Positions 1 through 8,218 of a stretch of 64,000 nucleotides of DNA are shown piece by piece; position 1 is the stretch's first letter, and each line of letters starts with the position of its first letter. The DNA comes from Goodfellowiella coeruleoviolacea (GTDB lineage: Bacteria > Actinomycetota > Actinomycetes > Mycobacteriales > Pseudonocardiaceae), in the NCBI RefSeq assembly GCF_024171785.1, contig NZ_JAMTCK010000009.1, forward strand, positions 350,703 to 414,702, written 5' to 3'. The notes beneath the pieces were generated by a model, which saw only the letters and a program-made list of their open reading frames with translations, was not told the origin of the DNA and ran no database searches. The position numbers were made by a program, and so were the translations under genes.

Positions 1-2
1 GC

Positions 3-818
3 GACCGCAGGCAGGGCTACGTGCTGCTGTCGGTGATGGGTGCGCTGTGGACGGCCATGCTGGCGGTGATCTGGGTCGCCGAGGCGAACGGGCTGCGGCC
101 GTTGGAGGGCAAGGAACTCCGCTTCGGCATCCCCTCCTCGGCGCTGTTCGCCAACGCCACCACGGGCACGTCCACCGGCGCGGTGAACGCGATGCACGAC
201 AGCTTCACCGGCCTGGGCGGCGGTGCCGCGCTGCTGAACATGCTGTTCGGGGAGATGACCCCGGGCGGGGTGGGCACCGGCCTGTACAGCATCCTGGTGA
301 TGGCGGTCATCGCCATGTTCCTGGCCGGCCTGATGGTCGGCCGCACGCCGGAGTACCTGGGCAAGAAGCTGGGGCGGCGGGAGGTGACCGCGGCCGCGGT
401 GTCCATTCTGGCCATGCCCACGGTGCTGCTGCTCGGCGCGGGCATCGCCGCGGTGCTGCCCGGTACCCAGGGCGCGCTGAACAACCCCGGTGCGCACGGG
501 CTGTCGGAGATCCTCTACGCCTACGCCTCGGCGTCGAACAACAACGGCAGTGCCTTCGCCGGCATCACCGTCACCAGCGACTGGTTCCAGGCGTCCCTGG
601 GCGTGTGCATGGCCCTGGGCCGGTTCGTGCCCATCGTCGCGGTGCTGTGCCTGGCCGGTGCGCTGGCCGCGCAGAAGAAGGTGCCCGCCACCGCGGGAAC
701 CCTGCCCACCACCGGTCCGCTGTTCGCCAGCCTGCTCGCCGGCAGCGTCGTGCTGGTCGCCGCACTCACCTTCGTTCCCGCTCTCGCTCTCGGTCCCATC
801 GCGGAGGCCCTGCTGTGA
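3..818 (+). CDS. kdpA: Potassium-transporting ATPase subunit A, C-terminal part (5' end outside window)
   Basis: K+-binding and translocating membrane subunit of the KdpFABC pump. Only the last ~271 residues are present; the frame is open from the first bases, so the gene starts upstream of the window. The KdpA signature [16 protein letters not shown] followed by [11 protein letters not shown] (filter region of the last repeat) is visible, with several hydrophobic segments. It ends in a GTGA overlap with kdpB, as expected for the kdp operon. Family identity is clear from the order A-B-C. No kdpD/kdpE sensor genes follow; they may lie upstream or elsewhere. Confidence 0.95.
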   Translation, partial: DRRQGYVLLSVMGALWTAMLAVIWVAEANGLRPLEGKELRFGIPSSALFANATTGTSTGAVNAMHDSFTGLGGGAALLNMLFGEMTPGGVGTGLYSILVMAVIAMFLAGLMVGRTPEYLGKKLGRREVTAAAVSILAMPTVLLLGAGIAAVLPGTQGALNNPGAHGLSEILYAYASASNNNGSAFAGITVTSDWFQASLGVCMALGRFVPIVAVLCLAGALAAQKKVPATAGTLPTTGPLFASLLAGSVVLVAALTFVPALALGPIAEALL

Positions 819-2869
819 CCACCACCGACCAACGCCCCCGGCGCACCCCCGAGCAGACCCGGGAGCGGCACGCCCAGAACCTGGGCCACCAGGTCGCCGG
901 CGGGGTGTTCAACCCGCGTCAGCTGCTCACCTCGCTGCCGGACGCGCTGCGCAAGCTCAACCCGCGCCACCAGCTGCGCAACCCGGTCATGTTCGTGGTC
1001 TGGGTCGGTTCGCTGCTGGTCACGGTGTTCGCGATCGGCGAGCCGAGCGTGTTCACCATCAGCGTGGCGGTGTGGCTGTGGTTCACCGTGCTGTTCGCCA
1101 ACCTGGCCGAGGCCGTGGCCGAGGGGCGGGGCAAGGCGCAGGCGGACTCGTTGCGCCGCACCAAGAAGGACGCGATGGCCCGGCTCACCGACGGGCGCAC
1201 CATCCCCGGCACCGAGCTGACCGTCGGCGACCTGGTGGTGGTCGAGGCCGGTGAGGTCATCCCCGGCGACGGTGACGTGGTGGAGGGCATCGCCACGGTG
1301 GACGAGTCGGCCATCACCGGTGAGTCCGCGCCGGTGATCCGCGAGTCCGGTGGCGACCGGTCCGCGGTGACCGGCGGCACCACCGTGCTCTCCGACCGGA
1401 TCGTCGTCCGGATCACCAGCAGGCCCGGCGAGTCCTTCGTGGACCGGATGATCGCGTTGGTGGAGGGCGCCCAGCGGCAGAAGACGCCCAACGAGATCGC
1501 GCTGACCATCCTGCTGTCCACGCTGACCATCATCTTCCTGCTCGCGGTGGTGGCGTTGCAGCCGTTCGCGGTCTACTCCGGTGGACAGCAGTCGGTGATC
1601 GTGCTGACCGCGCTGCTGGTCTGCCTGATCCCCACCACCATCGGCGCGCTGCTGTCGGCGATCGGCATCGCCGGGATGGACCGGCTGGTGCAGCGCAACG
1701 TGCTGGCCACCTCAGGCAAGGCGGTGGAGGCCGCCGGCGATGTGGACACGCTGCTGCTGGACAAGACCGGCACGATCACCTGGGGCAACCGCCGCGCCAC
1801 CGAACTCATCCCCACCGGCGGCACCGACCTGGACCGCCTGGTGGACGCGGCCCGGCTGTCCAGTCTGGCCGACGAGACGCCCGAGGGCCGCAGCGTGGTC
1901 GAGCTGTGCGCCACCGCGCACGGCCGCTCGCCCGAGCCCAGCGCGCACGAGCGCACCGGTGAGTTCGTGCCGTTCACCGCGCAGACCCGGATGAGCGGCA
2001 TCGACCTGGACGGCCGACGCGTCCGCAAGGGCGCCGCGAGCGCCTTCGCGCTGTCCGAGCAGACTCGGCGGGTCGTCGACGAGATCAGCGCGCAGGGCGG
2101 CACCCCGCTGGTGGTGGCCGAGGACGACGTGGTGCTCGGCGTGATCCGACTGTCCGATGTGGTCAAACCAGGGATGCGGGAGCGGTTCGCCGAACTGCGC
2201 GCGATGGGCATCCGCACGGTCATGGTCACCGGCGACAACCCGTTGACCGCCAAGGCCATCGCCGCGCAGGCCGGGGTGGACGACTACCTGGCCGAGGCCA
2301 AGCCCGAGGACAAGATGGCGCTGATCCGCCGCGAGCAGGAGGGCGGCAAGCTGGTCGCGATGACCGGCGACGGCACCAACGACGCCCCGGCACTGGCCCA
2401 GTCGGACGTGGGCGTGGCCATGAACACCGGCACGTCGGCCGCCAAGGAGGCCGGCAACATGGTGGACCTGGACTCCGATCCCACCAAGCTGATCGAGATC
2501 GTGGAGATCGGCAAGCAGCTGCTGATCACCCGGGGCGCGTTGACCACCTTCAGCGTGGCCAACGACCTGGCGAAGTACTTCGCCATCCTGCCGGCCATGT
2601 TCGCCGCGATCTACCCGCAGCTGGACAGGCTCAACATCATGCGCCTCGGCTCGCCGCAGTCGGCGATCCTGTCCGCGGTGATCTTCAACGCGCTGATCAT
2701 CATCGCGTTGATCCCGCTGGCCCTGCGCGGGGTGCGCTACCGGCCGGCCAGCGCGTCCGCCCTGCTGCGGCGCAACCTGCTGATCTACGGGCTGGGCGGC
2801 ATCGTCACGCCGTTCGCCGGGATCTGGCTCATCGACCTGCTCGTCCGTCTCATCCCCGGAATCGGGTGA
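815..2869 (+). CDS. kdpB: Potassium-transporting P-type ATPase subunit B
   Basis: Catalytic ATP-hydrolysing subunit of the Kdp high-affinity K+ pump, inner membrane. The 684-aa length is normal for KdpB. The actuator-loop TGES, the phosphorylation motif DKTGT (Asp about residue 316) and the hinge motif [10 protein letters not shown] are all present, with membrane helices before and after. The GTG start at 815 overlaps the kdpA stop by 4 bp, and the protein then opens [14 protein letters not shown], a typical polar N-terminus; longer in-frame extensions upstream run through kdpA and are not real. The 3' end overlaps kdpC in the same way, which indicates translational coupling. Confidence 0.97.
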   Translation: MTTTDQRPRRTPEQTRERHAQNLGHQVAGGVFNPRQLLTSLPDALRKLNPRHQLRNPVMFVVWVGSLLVTVFAIGEPSVFTISVAVWLWFTVLFANLAEAVAEGRGKAQADSLRRTKKDAMARLTDGRTIPGTELTVGDLVVVEAGEVIPGDGDVVEGIATVDESAITGESAPVIRESGGDRSAVTGGTTVLSDRIVVRITSRPGESFVDRMIALVEGAQRQKTPNEIALTILLSTLTIIFLLAVVALQPFAVYSGGQQSVIVLTALLVCLIPTTIGALLSAIGIAGMDRLVQRNVLATSGKAVEAAGDVDTLLLDKTGTITWGNRRATELIPTGGTDLDRLVDAARLSSLADETPEGRSVVELCATAHGRSPEPSAHERTGEFVPFTAQTRMSGIDLDGRRVRKGAASAFALSEQTRRVVDEISAQGGTPLVVAEDDVVLGVIRLSDVVKPGMRERFAELRAMGIRTVMVTGDNPLTAKAIAAQAGVDDYLAEAKPEDKMALIRREQEGGKLVAMTGDGTNDAPALAQSDVGVAMNTGTSAAKEAGNMVDLDSDPTKLIEIVEIGKQLLITRGALTTFSVANDLAKYFAILPAMFAAIYPQLDRLNIMRLGSPQSAILSAVIFNALIIIALIPLALRGVRYRPASASALLRRNLLIYGLGGIVTPFAGIWLIDLLVRLIPGIG

Positions 2870-3420
2870 CCCACGCCGTGAAGAACGTCATCAACCAGGC
2901 CCTGGCCGGACTGCGCGTCCTGCTGGTGCTCACCGTGATCACCGGAGTCCTCTACCCGGTCGCCGTCTGGGGCGTGAGCCGGCTGCCCGGGCTGCGCGCC
3001 AACGCCGAGGCCGCCGACACCACCCGGGTGGCCGTGGCCCGCGACGGCGAGCGGTGGTTCCAGCCGCGGCCCTCCGCCGCCACCCTGCCCGCGTCCGGCG
3101 GCTCCAACAAGGGCGAGCACAACGCCGACTACGACGCGGTGATCGCCGAGCGCCGCACCGCCGTCGCCCAGCGGGAGGGCGTGTCCGAGGACCGGGTGCC
3201 CGAGGACGCGGTCACCGCGTCGGCCTCGGGTCTGGACCCGCACATCAGCACCGCCTACGCCGAACTCCAGGTGCCCAGGGTGGCCCGGGCCAACGGGCTG
3301 ACCGTCGAGCGGGTGCGGGAACTGGTCGCCGCCAACACCGACGGACGCGGCCTCGGGTTCCTCGGCGAGCCCGGCGTCAACGTCACCGCGCTCAACCGCG
3401 CGCTCGACGCGGCGGGGTAG
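2866..3420 (+). CDS. kdpC: Potassium-transporting ATPase subunit C
   Basis: Small single-span subunit that stabilises the KdpABC complex and assists ATP binding. It is 184 aa, the usual size, with one N-terminal hydrophobic helix (about residues 10-33, [20 protein letters not shown]) followed by a soluble domain holding the family's [15 protein letters not shown] stretch, here [15 protein letters not shown]. The GTG at 2866 overlaps the kdpB stop; a second GTG at 2878 is an alternative start. Last gene of the kdp operon; the next gene is convergent 12 bp away. Confidence 0.95.
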   Translation: MTHAVKNVINQALAGLRVLLVLTVITGVLYPVAVWGVSRLPGLRANAEAADTTRVAVARDGERWFQPRPSAATLPASGGSNKGEHNADYDAVIAERRTAVAQREGVSEDRVPEDAVTASASGLDPHISTAYAELQVPRVARANGLTVERVRELVAANTDGRGLGFLGEPGVNVTALNRALDAAG

Positions 3421-3432
3421 CGGCCCGGCGGG

Positions 3433-3795
3433 TCAGCCGGCGCGGTCGGGGCGGTCGACGAGTCCGAGTCGCAGGTGCTCGACGTGGTAGACGGCTTCGT
3501 CGAGCAGTTGGGCGACGTGGGTGTCGTAGAGGCTGTAGACGATGCTGCGGCCCTGCCGGGTGCCGGTGACCAGGCCGAGGTTGCGCAGCAGCCGCAACTG
3601 GTGGGACACGGCGGACTGCTCCATGCCCACGGCCTCGGCCAGCTCGGTCACCGCGCGCGGGCCCTGGCGGAGCTGGGTGAGGATCAGCAGCCGGCTCGGG
3701 GTGGCCAGTGCCTGGAGGGTGGCCGCCACCGTGGCCGCCGCGTCGGCGTCCAGGTTCGCCACCGGGCGATCGCGTCCTTCGACCCCGTGTCCCAC
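3433..3795 (-). CDS. ArsR/SmtB-family metal-responsive repressor
   Basis: Winged-helix repressor of 120 aa (TPSRLLILTQL ... LAEAVGMEQSAVSHQLRLLRNLGLV ... RQGRSIVYSLYDTHVAQLL), the classic ArsR/SmtB fold with recognition helix SAVSHQLRLL. The DTHVAQLLDEAVYHVEH tail carries Asp/His residues like the alpha-5 metal site of SmtB/CzrA types. It is divergent from a metal-exporting P1B ATPase with a perfect 7-6-7 palindrome between them, so it very likely represses that gene and itself and is released by metal. I chose GTG 3795; an in-frame ATG at 3843 would place the start inside the palindrome. Which metal is sensed cannot be read off. Confidence 0.85.
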   Translation of the reverse strand: MGHGVEGRDRPVANLDADAAATVAATLQALATPSRLLILTQLRQGPRAVTELAEAVGMEQSAVSHQLRLLRNLGLVTGTRQGRSIVYSLYDTHVAQLLDEAVYHVEHLRLGLVDRPDRAG

Positions 3796-3825
3796 AGCGC
3801 ACAGGATACTCCAGTGATGTGGAAT

Positions 3826-3845
3826 AGATGAAGACATGTTCATCT
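3826..3845. promoter_or_regulatory. Probable ArsR operator between repressor and metal ATPase
   Basis: Perfect inverted repeat AGATGAA-GACATG-TTCATCT in the short divergent gap. The TGAA/TTCA half-sites resemble those of SmtB/CzrA-type operators (established for the family). It lies about 30 bp upstream of the repressor start and 59 bp upstream of the ATPase start, in an AT-rich patch that stands out from the surrounding sequence. Confidence 0.65.
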
Positions 3846-3903
3846 GTTCTGCTATCGTCGGCGGTGTGCTGCCCTGGCTCCCGTCGCGTCCGGAGGTTTC
3901 CCC

Positions 3904-5913
3904 GTGAGCGCTCCCGCCACCGACACCCGTGATCTCCCGCGCCTGGCCCGCCCTGGCCCGGCCGCGGCGTGGCGCACCCGGCTGTTCGCGCTGCCGGAGC
4001 CGCGCTGGGCCGCCGCCGCGCTGGCCCTGTTCCTTGCCGGGCTGGCCACCCACCTGCTCGGCGGGCCGAGCTGGCTGTGGTGGGCGCTGTACCTGGCCTG
4101 CTACGCGGCCGGCGGCTGGGAGCCGGCGCTGGCCGGACTGCGGGCGCTGCGGGAGAAGACGCTGGACGTGGACCTGCTGATGGTGGCGGCGGCGCTCGGC
4201 GCGGCCGCGATCGGCCAGGTCGTGGACGGCGCCCTGCTGATCGTCATCTTCGCCACCTCCGGGGCGCTGGAGGCGCTGGCCACCGCCCGCACCGAGGACG
4301 CGGTGCGCGGCCTGCTGCACCTCGCCCCGGACACCGCCACCCTGCTGGGCCCCGACGGCCAGGAGCGGACCGTGCCCTCGGCCGAGCTGCGGGTCGGCGA
4401 CGTGGTGCTGGTCCGCCCCGGTGAGCGCATCGGCGCGGACGGGGTCGTGGTGGGCGGCGCCAGCGAGGTCGACCAGGCCACCCTCACCGGCGAACCCCTC
4501 CCGGTGGACAAGCACGTGGGCGACGAGGTCCTGGCCGGCACCCTCAACGGCACCGGCACGCTGCGGGTGCGGGTGGACCGCGGCGCCGAGCACACCGTGC
4601 TGGCCCGGATCGCCGGCATGGTCGAGCAGGCCAGCCAGACCAAGGCCAGGACCCAGCTGTTCATCGAACGGGTCGAGCAGCGCTACTCGGTCGGCATGGT
4701 CGCGGCCACCGTGGCGCTGTTCGCGCTCCCCCTGCTGTGGGGCGAGCCGCTGCGGGACTCCCTGCTGCGCGCGATGACGTTCATGATCGTGGCCTCACCG
4801 TGCGCGGTCGTGCTGGCCACGATGCCGCCGCTGCTCGCCGCGATCGCCAACGCCGGCCGGCACGGCGTGCTGGTCAAGTCCGCGGTGGTGATGGAACAAC
4901 TCGGCGCCACCACCCTGGTCGCCGTCGACAAGACCGGCACGCTGACCCGGGGCGTCCCCGAACTCGCCGACATCCGCGTGCTGCCCGGTGGTCAGCTCAC
5001 CGAGGACGACGTGCTGCGGCTGGCCGCGGCGGCCGAACACGCCAGTGAACACCCGCTGGCCGCGGCGGTCGTGGCCGCCGCCCGCCAGCGCGGCCTGGCA
5101 CTGCCCGAGGCCCACGGGTTCGCGGCGCTGCCCGGCCGGGGCGTCACCGCCCGGGTCGAGGGCCACCTGGTCCAGGTGGGCTCGCCCGCCGCGCTGCTGG
5201 CCACGGCCCAGCCGGACGAGGAGGCAGCGGCCGGAGCGGACACGGACGCCCGCACCGCCGTGCGGGCGCTGGAGCAGCGGGGCCGAACCGCGGTGGTGGT
5301 GCTGCGCGACCAGCGTCCGGTGGGCGTGCTCGGCATCCTCGACCAGCTGCGGCCGGAAGCCGCCGGCGCCGTGGCGGCGCTGGCCCGGCTCACCTCGGCC
5401 CCGCCGGTGCTGCTCACCGGGGACAACCACACCACCGCCGCCCAGCGCGCCCGCGAGGTCGGCATCACCGAGGTGCGGGCGGGGCTGCTGCCCGACGACA
5501 AGGTCGCGGCCGTGGCCGCGTTCCAGGCCGACGGACAGCGGGTGGCGGTGGTCGGTGACGGCATCAACGACGCGCCCGCCCTGGCCACCGCCGACACCGG
5601 CATCGCCATGGGCGGGGTGGGCTCGGACCTCACCCTGCGCACCGCCGACGCCGTGGTGGTCCGCGACGACCTGAGCGCCATTCCCACGGTGATCGCGCTG
5701 TCCCGCCGGGCCCGCCGCGTGGTGACCGCCAACCTCGTCATCGCCGCCACCGTCATCACCGGCCTGGTGGTCTGGGACCTGGTCGGGAACCTGCCGCTGC
5801 CGCTGGGCGTGGCCGGGCACGAGGGCTCCACCGTCCTGGTTGGACTGAACGGCCTGCGCCTGCTGCGCGGTGCCGCCTGGCGGCGGGCGAGCCGAGCGGG
5901 CCGGTCAGCGTGA
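3904..5913 (+). CDS. P1B-4-type heavy-metal-exporting ATPase (CtpD/CoaT-like)
   Basis: Metal-efflux P-type ATPase of 669 aa, inner membrane. It has no N-terminal HMA domain, few N-terminal helices, the metal-site motif SPC (Cys about residue 300) in place of CPC, phosphorylation motif DKTGT (Asp about 342), GDGINDAPAL, and the C-terminal motif HEGSTVLVGLNGLRLL (His about 639). SPC plus HEGS/T is the signature of the P1B-4 group, whose characterised members move Co2+, Ni2+, Fe2+ or Zn2+; exact substrate is not predictable here. The GTG start at 3904 has GGAGG 8 bp upstream. Divergent ArsR gene and palindrome indicate metal induction. Confidence 0.9.
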   Translation: MSAPATDTRDLPRLARPGPAAAWRTRLFALPEPRWAAAALALFLAGLATHLLGGPSWLWWALYLACYAAGGWEPALAGLRALREKTLDVDLLMVAAALGAAAIGQVVDGALLIVIFATSGALEALATARTEDAVRGLLHLAPDTATLLGPDGQERTVPSAELRVGDVVLVRPGERIGADGVVVGGASEVDQATLTGEPLPVDKHVGDEVLAGTLNGTGTLRVRVDRGAEHTVLARIAGMVEQASQTKARTQLFIERVEQRYSVGMVAATVALFALPLLWGEPLRDSLLRAMTFMIVASPCAVVLATMPPLLAAIANAGRHGVLVKSAVVMEQLGATTLVAVDKTGTLTRGVPELADIRVLPGGQLTEDDVLRLAAAAEHASEHPLAAAVVAAARQRGLALPEAHGFAALPGRGVTARVEGHLVQVGSPAALLATAQPDEEAAAGADTDARTAVRALEQRGRTAVVVLRDQRPVGVLGILDQLRPEAAGAVAALARLTSAPPVLLTGDNHTTAAQRAREVGITEVRAGLLPDDKVAAVAAFQADGQRVAVVGDGINDAPALATADTGIAMGGVGSDLTLRTADAVVVRDDLSAIPTVIALSRRARRVVTANLVIAATVITGLVVWDLVGNLPLPLGVAGHEGSTVLVGLNGLRLLRGAAWRRASRAGRSA

Positions 5914-5914
5914 C

Positions 5915-5951
5915 CGGGCTGGGCCGGAGGTGGCGGCTCCGGCCCAGCCCG
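5915..5951. terminator. Strong hairpin between convergent genes, likely bidirectional terminator
   Basis: 14-bp perfect stem CGGGCTGGGCCGGA / TCCGGCCCAGCCCG with a 9-nt loop, immediately after the ATPase stop and before the stop of the convergent GlsB-like gene. No U-tract, as is common for actinomycete terminators. Confidence 0.7.
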
Positions 5952-5956
5952 ACCGG

Positions 5957-6226
5957 TCAGCGGGTGGACCTGCGGTAGACACCCGCGGCGATGCTCACGC
6001 CCGCGGCGGCCAGCGCCACCTGCACGATGATCTCGATCCAGTCGACGCCCCTGGTGTCACCCACGCCGAGCGCGTTGGCGACGAGCGTGCCGATGATCGC
6101 GGCCACCACGCCGATGGCGATGGTCAGCCAGATCGGGATCCGCTGTTTGCCAGGCACCACAAGACGACCCAGTGCCCCGATGACCAAGCCCACGATCAGG
6201 GCGCTGATCACTCCGGATATCGCCAT
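5957..6226 (-). CDS. GlsB/YeaQ/YmgE-family small membrane stress protein
   Basis: 89-aa integral membrane protein with three hydrophobic, glycine-rich segments (GVISALIVGLVIGALGRLVVPG, LTIAIGVVAAIIGTLVANAL, IIVQVALAAAGVSIAAGVY). The GALGRLVVPGKQ stretch is typical of the transglycosylase-associated/GlsB family, linked to general stress response but without a defined biochemical role. It starts 10 bp after the stop of the Spo0M-like gene, so the two form one leftward operon. Confidence 0.85.
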   Translation of the reverse strand: MAISGVISALIVGLVIGALGRLVVPGKQRIPIWLTIAIGVVAAIIGTLVANALGVGDTRGVDWIEIIVQVALAAAGVSIAAGVYRRSTR

Positions 6227-6236
6227 CGCTGTTCCC

Positions 6237-7298
6237 TCACTCCTCGAACTCACCGAAGGCGAAGTCCTCGCCGCCCTCGTCGCCGTCGAACACCTCGTCC
6301 AGCACCTCACCGACGACCATGCCGCCGACGAAACCGGCCGCGGCGCCGGCGACGATGCCACCCACGCCCGGCCCCCGGCGCTCGTGGTGCTCGTAGCCGT
6401 GGTGCTCGTAGCCGTGCTGGGGGTAACCGTGCTGGGGGTAACCGGCGTGGCCGTACTCGGGGGAGTGCCCGCCGAACGCCGGGTTGTGGCCGTGCTCGGC
6501 GTACCCGCCGCCGAACGCGGAGTGCCCGCCGCGCTCGGCGACCTGGCTGAGCCACTGGCCGATCAGCCCGGTCCAGTCCGCGTGCACCGCGTCCTGGTGG
6601 GACAGTCGGAAGTGGCCGAACGAGTCACCGCCCGAGCTGAACATCCCGCCGCGCTTGTCCGCCTCCAACACCACGTACAGCTCGTGCGGGTTGGCGACGA
6701 AGGTCAGCTCGACCTCGTTGATCCGCCCGGCGAACTGGGCGGGCGGGACGAACTCGATCTCCTGGTAGAAGCCGATGTCCTGGGGCACACCGTGCAGGCG
6801 GCCCATTTCCACGTCCGCGCGGCGGAAGCGGAAACCCAGCTCCCCGAACGCGTCCAGCACGCGTTCCTGCGCCGGCAGCGGGTGCACCGCGATGGGGTCG
6901 AGGTCGCCCTTGTCCGGGGCGCCGGCGACGACCAGTTCGGTGTGCACGCCCACGGTCATGCCGTGCAGGTGGGCCGAGCCCACCGCGGTGATCGGCGTTT
7001 CCCACGGCAGCGGCAGGGAGAACGGCACGGACACCAACTGTCCTGGTGCGACCCGCAGGGAGTGGCCGACCACCACGCGGTGGAACTCGGCCGTGCCGCC
7101 GTACTCGTGGTCGCCGTGTTCGGCTTCCACCCGGGTGACCAGGGACAGCACGATCTGGCCGATCTCCGCGTCGGCGCTGCCACCCTGGATGTGCACCTGG
7201 CCGGTGACCACCTGGCCCGGGGTGGCGTGCGGGGAGTCCAGCACGGTGTCGACCGACGGTCCGCCGACCCCGAACGCGCTGAGCATGCGTTTGAACAT
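6237..7298 (-). CDS. Spo0M-like sporulation-control protein with His/Tyr/Gly repeat tail
   Basis: 353 aa. Residues 1-250 match the Spo0M family (starts MFKRMLSAFGVGG; arrestin-like beta fold; conserved HPLPAQERVLDAFGELGF). In Bacillus Spo0M affects sporulation and cell-shape control; its role in actinomycetes is not settled. The C-terminus is unusual: a low-complexity segment of tandem five-residue repeats (GYPQH, GYPQH, GYEHH, GYEHH), then a glycine-zipper-like hydrophobic stretch GGIVAGAAAGFVGGMVV and an acidic end (DEVFDGDEGGEDF), which suggests membrane association or self-assembly. Operon with the downstream GlsB-like gene. Confidence 0.85.
   Translation of the reverse strand: MFKRMLSAFGVGGPSVDTVLDSPHATPGQVVTGQVHIQGGSADAEIGQIVLSLVTRVEAEHGDHEYGGTAEFHRVVVGHSLRVAPGQLVSVPFSLPLPWETPITAVGSAHLHGMTVGVHTELVVAGAPDKGDLDPIAVHPLPAQERVLDAFGELGFRFRRADVEMGRLHGVPQDIGFYQEIEFVPPAQFAGRINEVELTFVANPHELYVVLEADKRGGMFSSGGDSFGHFRLSHQDAVHADWTGLIGQWLSQVAERGGHSAFGGGYAEHGHNPAFGGHSPEYGHAGYPQHGYPQHGYEHHGYEHHERRGPGVGGIVAGAAAGFVGGMVVGEVLDEVFDGDEGGEDFAFGEFEE
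6384..6443 (-). repeat. 15-bp minisatellite inside the Spo0M-like gene (4 units)
   Basis: Four adjacent 15-bp units, two gtggtgctcgtagcc followed by two gtgctgggggtaacc, encoding GYEHH and GYPQH repeats on the minus strand. More degenerate units continue on both sides. Confidence 0.85.
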
Positions 7299-7380
7299 GG
7301 GCGATCTCCTCTGCGGGAAAAGGGATGGGTGTGTTGGCTCAGTGCCGACTGGCCGTGGTGGCCGGGCGTGCGTGCGGCGT

Positions 7381-7410
7381 CAGGTCTGCCAGCGCCAGGT
7401 CTGCCAGCGC
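7381..7410. repeat. Exact 15-bp tandem duplication
   Basis: CAGGTCTGCCAGCGC occurs twice head to tail with no mismatch, in the non-coding divergent region. Confidence 0.85.
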
Positions 7411-7520
7411 CGGCGTCGGCGAGGTGGCGAACGCGCCGAACACCGTGCGCGCGAGGGCCGAACGGGCGGAGGTGGCGGTCAACGCGCCGCGCTCACCGCG
7501 GGGCCGCGACCGGCCGCGGC

Positions 7521-7610
7521 CGAACCCGGTGTGGCCGAACCCCCTGCTGGCGAACCCCGTGCGACCGGACCCCGTGCGACCGGACCCCGTGCGGTCGAGC
7601 CCCACGCGGG
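7521..7610. repeat. 15-bp minisatellite, six units
   Basis: Six units of the type CGGACCCCGTGCGAC (two best copies at 7566-7595), with diverged flanking units at 7521-7565 and 7596-7610. Period is exactly 15 bp although no gene is evident here. Confidence 0.8.
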
Positions 7611-7741
7611 TGAACTCCTGGGCGGCGCGCGGGCCGGTGCGGATCACCACGGGGCACCCGCGGTGGTGGAAGAGATGAACGGCCGGGTCTCACCCGGCCA
7701 CCTACTGCAGCCGTCCGGGGCCGCGTCCACGCGCATAATTC

Positions 7742-7761
7742 ACAGTAGCACGTAGCACTGT
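7742..7761. promoter_or_regulatory. Palindrome and direct repeat upstream of MerR gene
   Basis: ACAGT and ACTGT arms enclose a tandem repeat of GTAGCAC (7745-7751, 7752-7758), in a locally AT-rich stretch 56 bp before the MerR start. MerR regulators typically bind such a dyad in the spacer of their own promoter, with plausible flanking elements TTCACA and TATGGT. Assignment as operator is inference. Confidence 0.45.
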
Positions 7762-7816
7762 ATGGTTTGCCCGGCCTTGTCCGGGGAACCGGTCGGCGGG
7801 ACGGAGGTGGTGTCAG

Positions 7817-8215
7817 GTGAGCGACGCGCTGCTCAGGATCGGTGAGCTGGCCGCCCGCGCCGGGGTCAGCAGCCGCACCGTCGACTACTACACCAACCTC
7901 GGCCTGCTCGCCCCCGCGCGGCGCACCGCCGGCAACTACCGGCTCTACCAGCAGGCCGACGTGGAGCGGATCCACCTGATCCAGCGGCTGGAGGGGCAGG
8001 GCGTGCCGCTGGAGGAGATCGCCAGCGCGTTCACCGCGCCCACCGGTGAGGTCGCCGACATCCTGGACCGGATCGACAACGACCTTCAGGCGCTGCACGC
8101 GGTCGTCGAGACCGCGCCGGCCGAGGTCCACGGCCTGTTGGCGGCGATCGCGACCCGGGTCCACTCGCTGATCACCGTCGCCCTGCAGATCCCGCCCGAC
8201 CTGCCCATGCTGTGA
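7817..8215 (+). CDS. MerR-family transcriptional regulator
   Basis: 132 aa. N-terminal MerR winged helix (LLRIGELAARAGVSSRTVDYY TNLGLL, then GNYRLYQQADVERIHLIQRL) followed by a coiled dimerisation helix and a short C-terminus without cysteines or a drug-binding domain, so the effector is unknown. The TVDYYTNLGLL variant of the usual TIRYYERIGLL is notable but seen in actinomycete members. GTG start with GGACGGAGG-like ribosome site upstream. Convergent with the CNNM gene, 3 bp apart. It may autoregulate through the palindrome at 7742. Confidence 0.85.
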   Translation: MSDALLRIGELAARAGVSSRTVDYYTNLGLLAPARRTAGNYRLYQQADVERIHLIQRLEGQGVPLEEIASAFTAPTGEVADILDRIDNDLQALHAVVETAPAEVHGLLAAIATRVHSLITVALQIPPDLPML

Positions 8216-8218
8216 CCG

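Larger units (their letters stand above)
7299..7816. other. Gene-poor divergent region with two minisatellites
   Basis: About 520 bp between the Spo0M-like and MerR genes. I find no convincing gene; an open minus-strand frame (7339-7650) is low-complexity (repeated RTGSG, RTGF) and lacks a ribosome binding site. The region holds 15-bp repeats (next entries) and, near the MerR end, an AT-richer promoter area. Confidence 0.6.

Noticed and set aside
7339..7650. Possible 103-aa minus-strand gene in the Spo0M-MerR gap
   Set aside because: Sequence is a translation of the 15-bp minisatellite (RTGSG/RTGF repeats), with no ribosome site or homology pattern.
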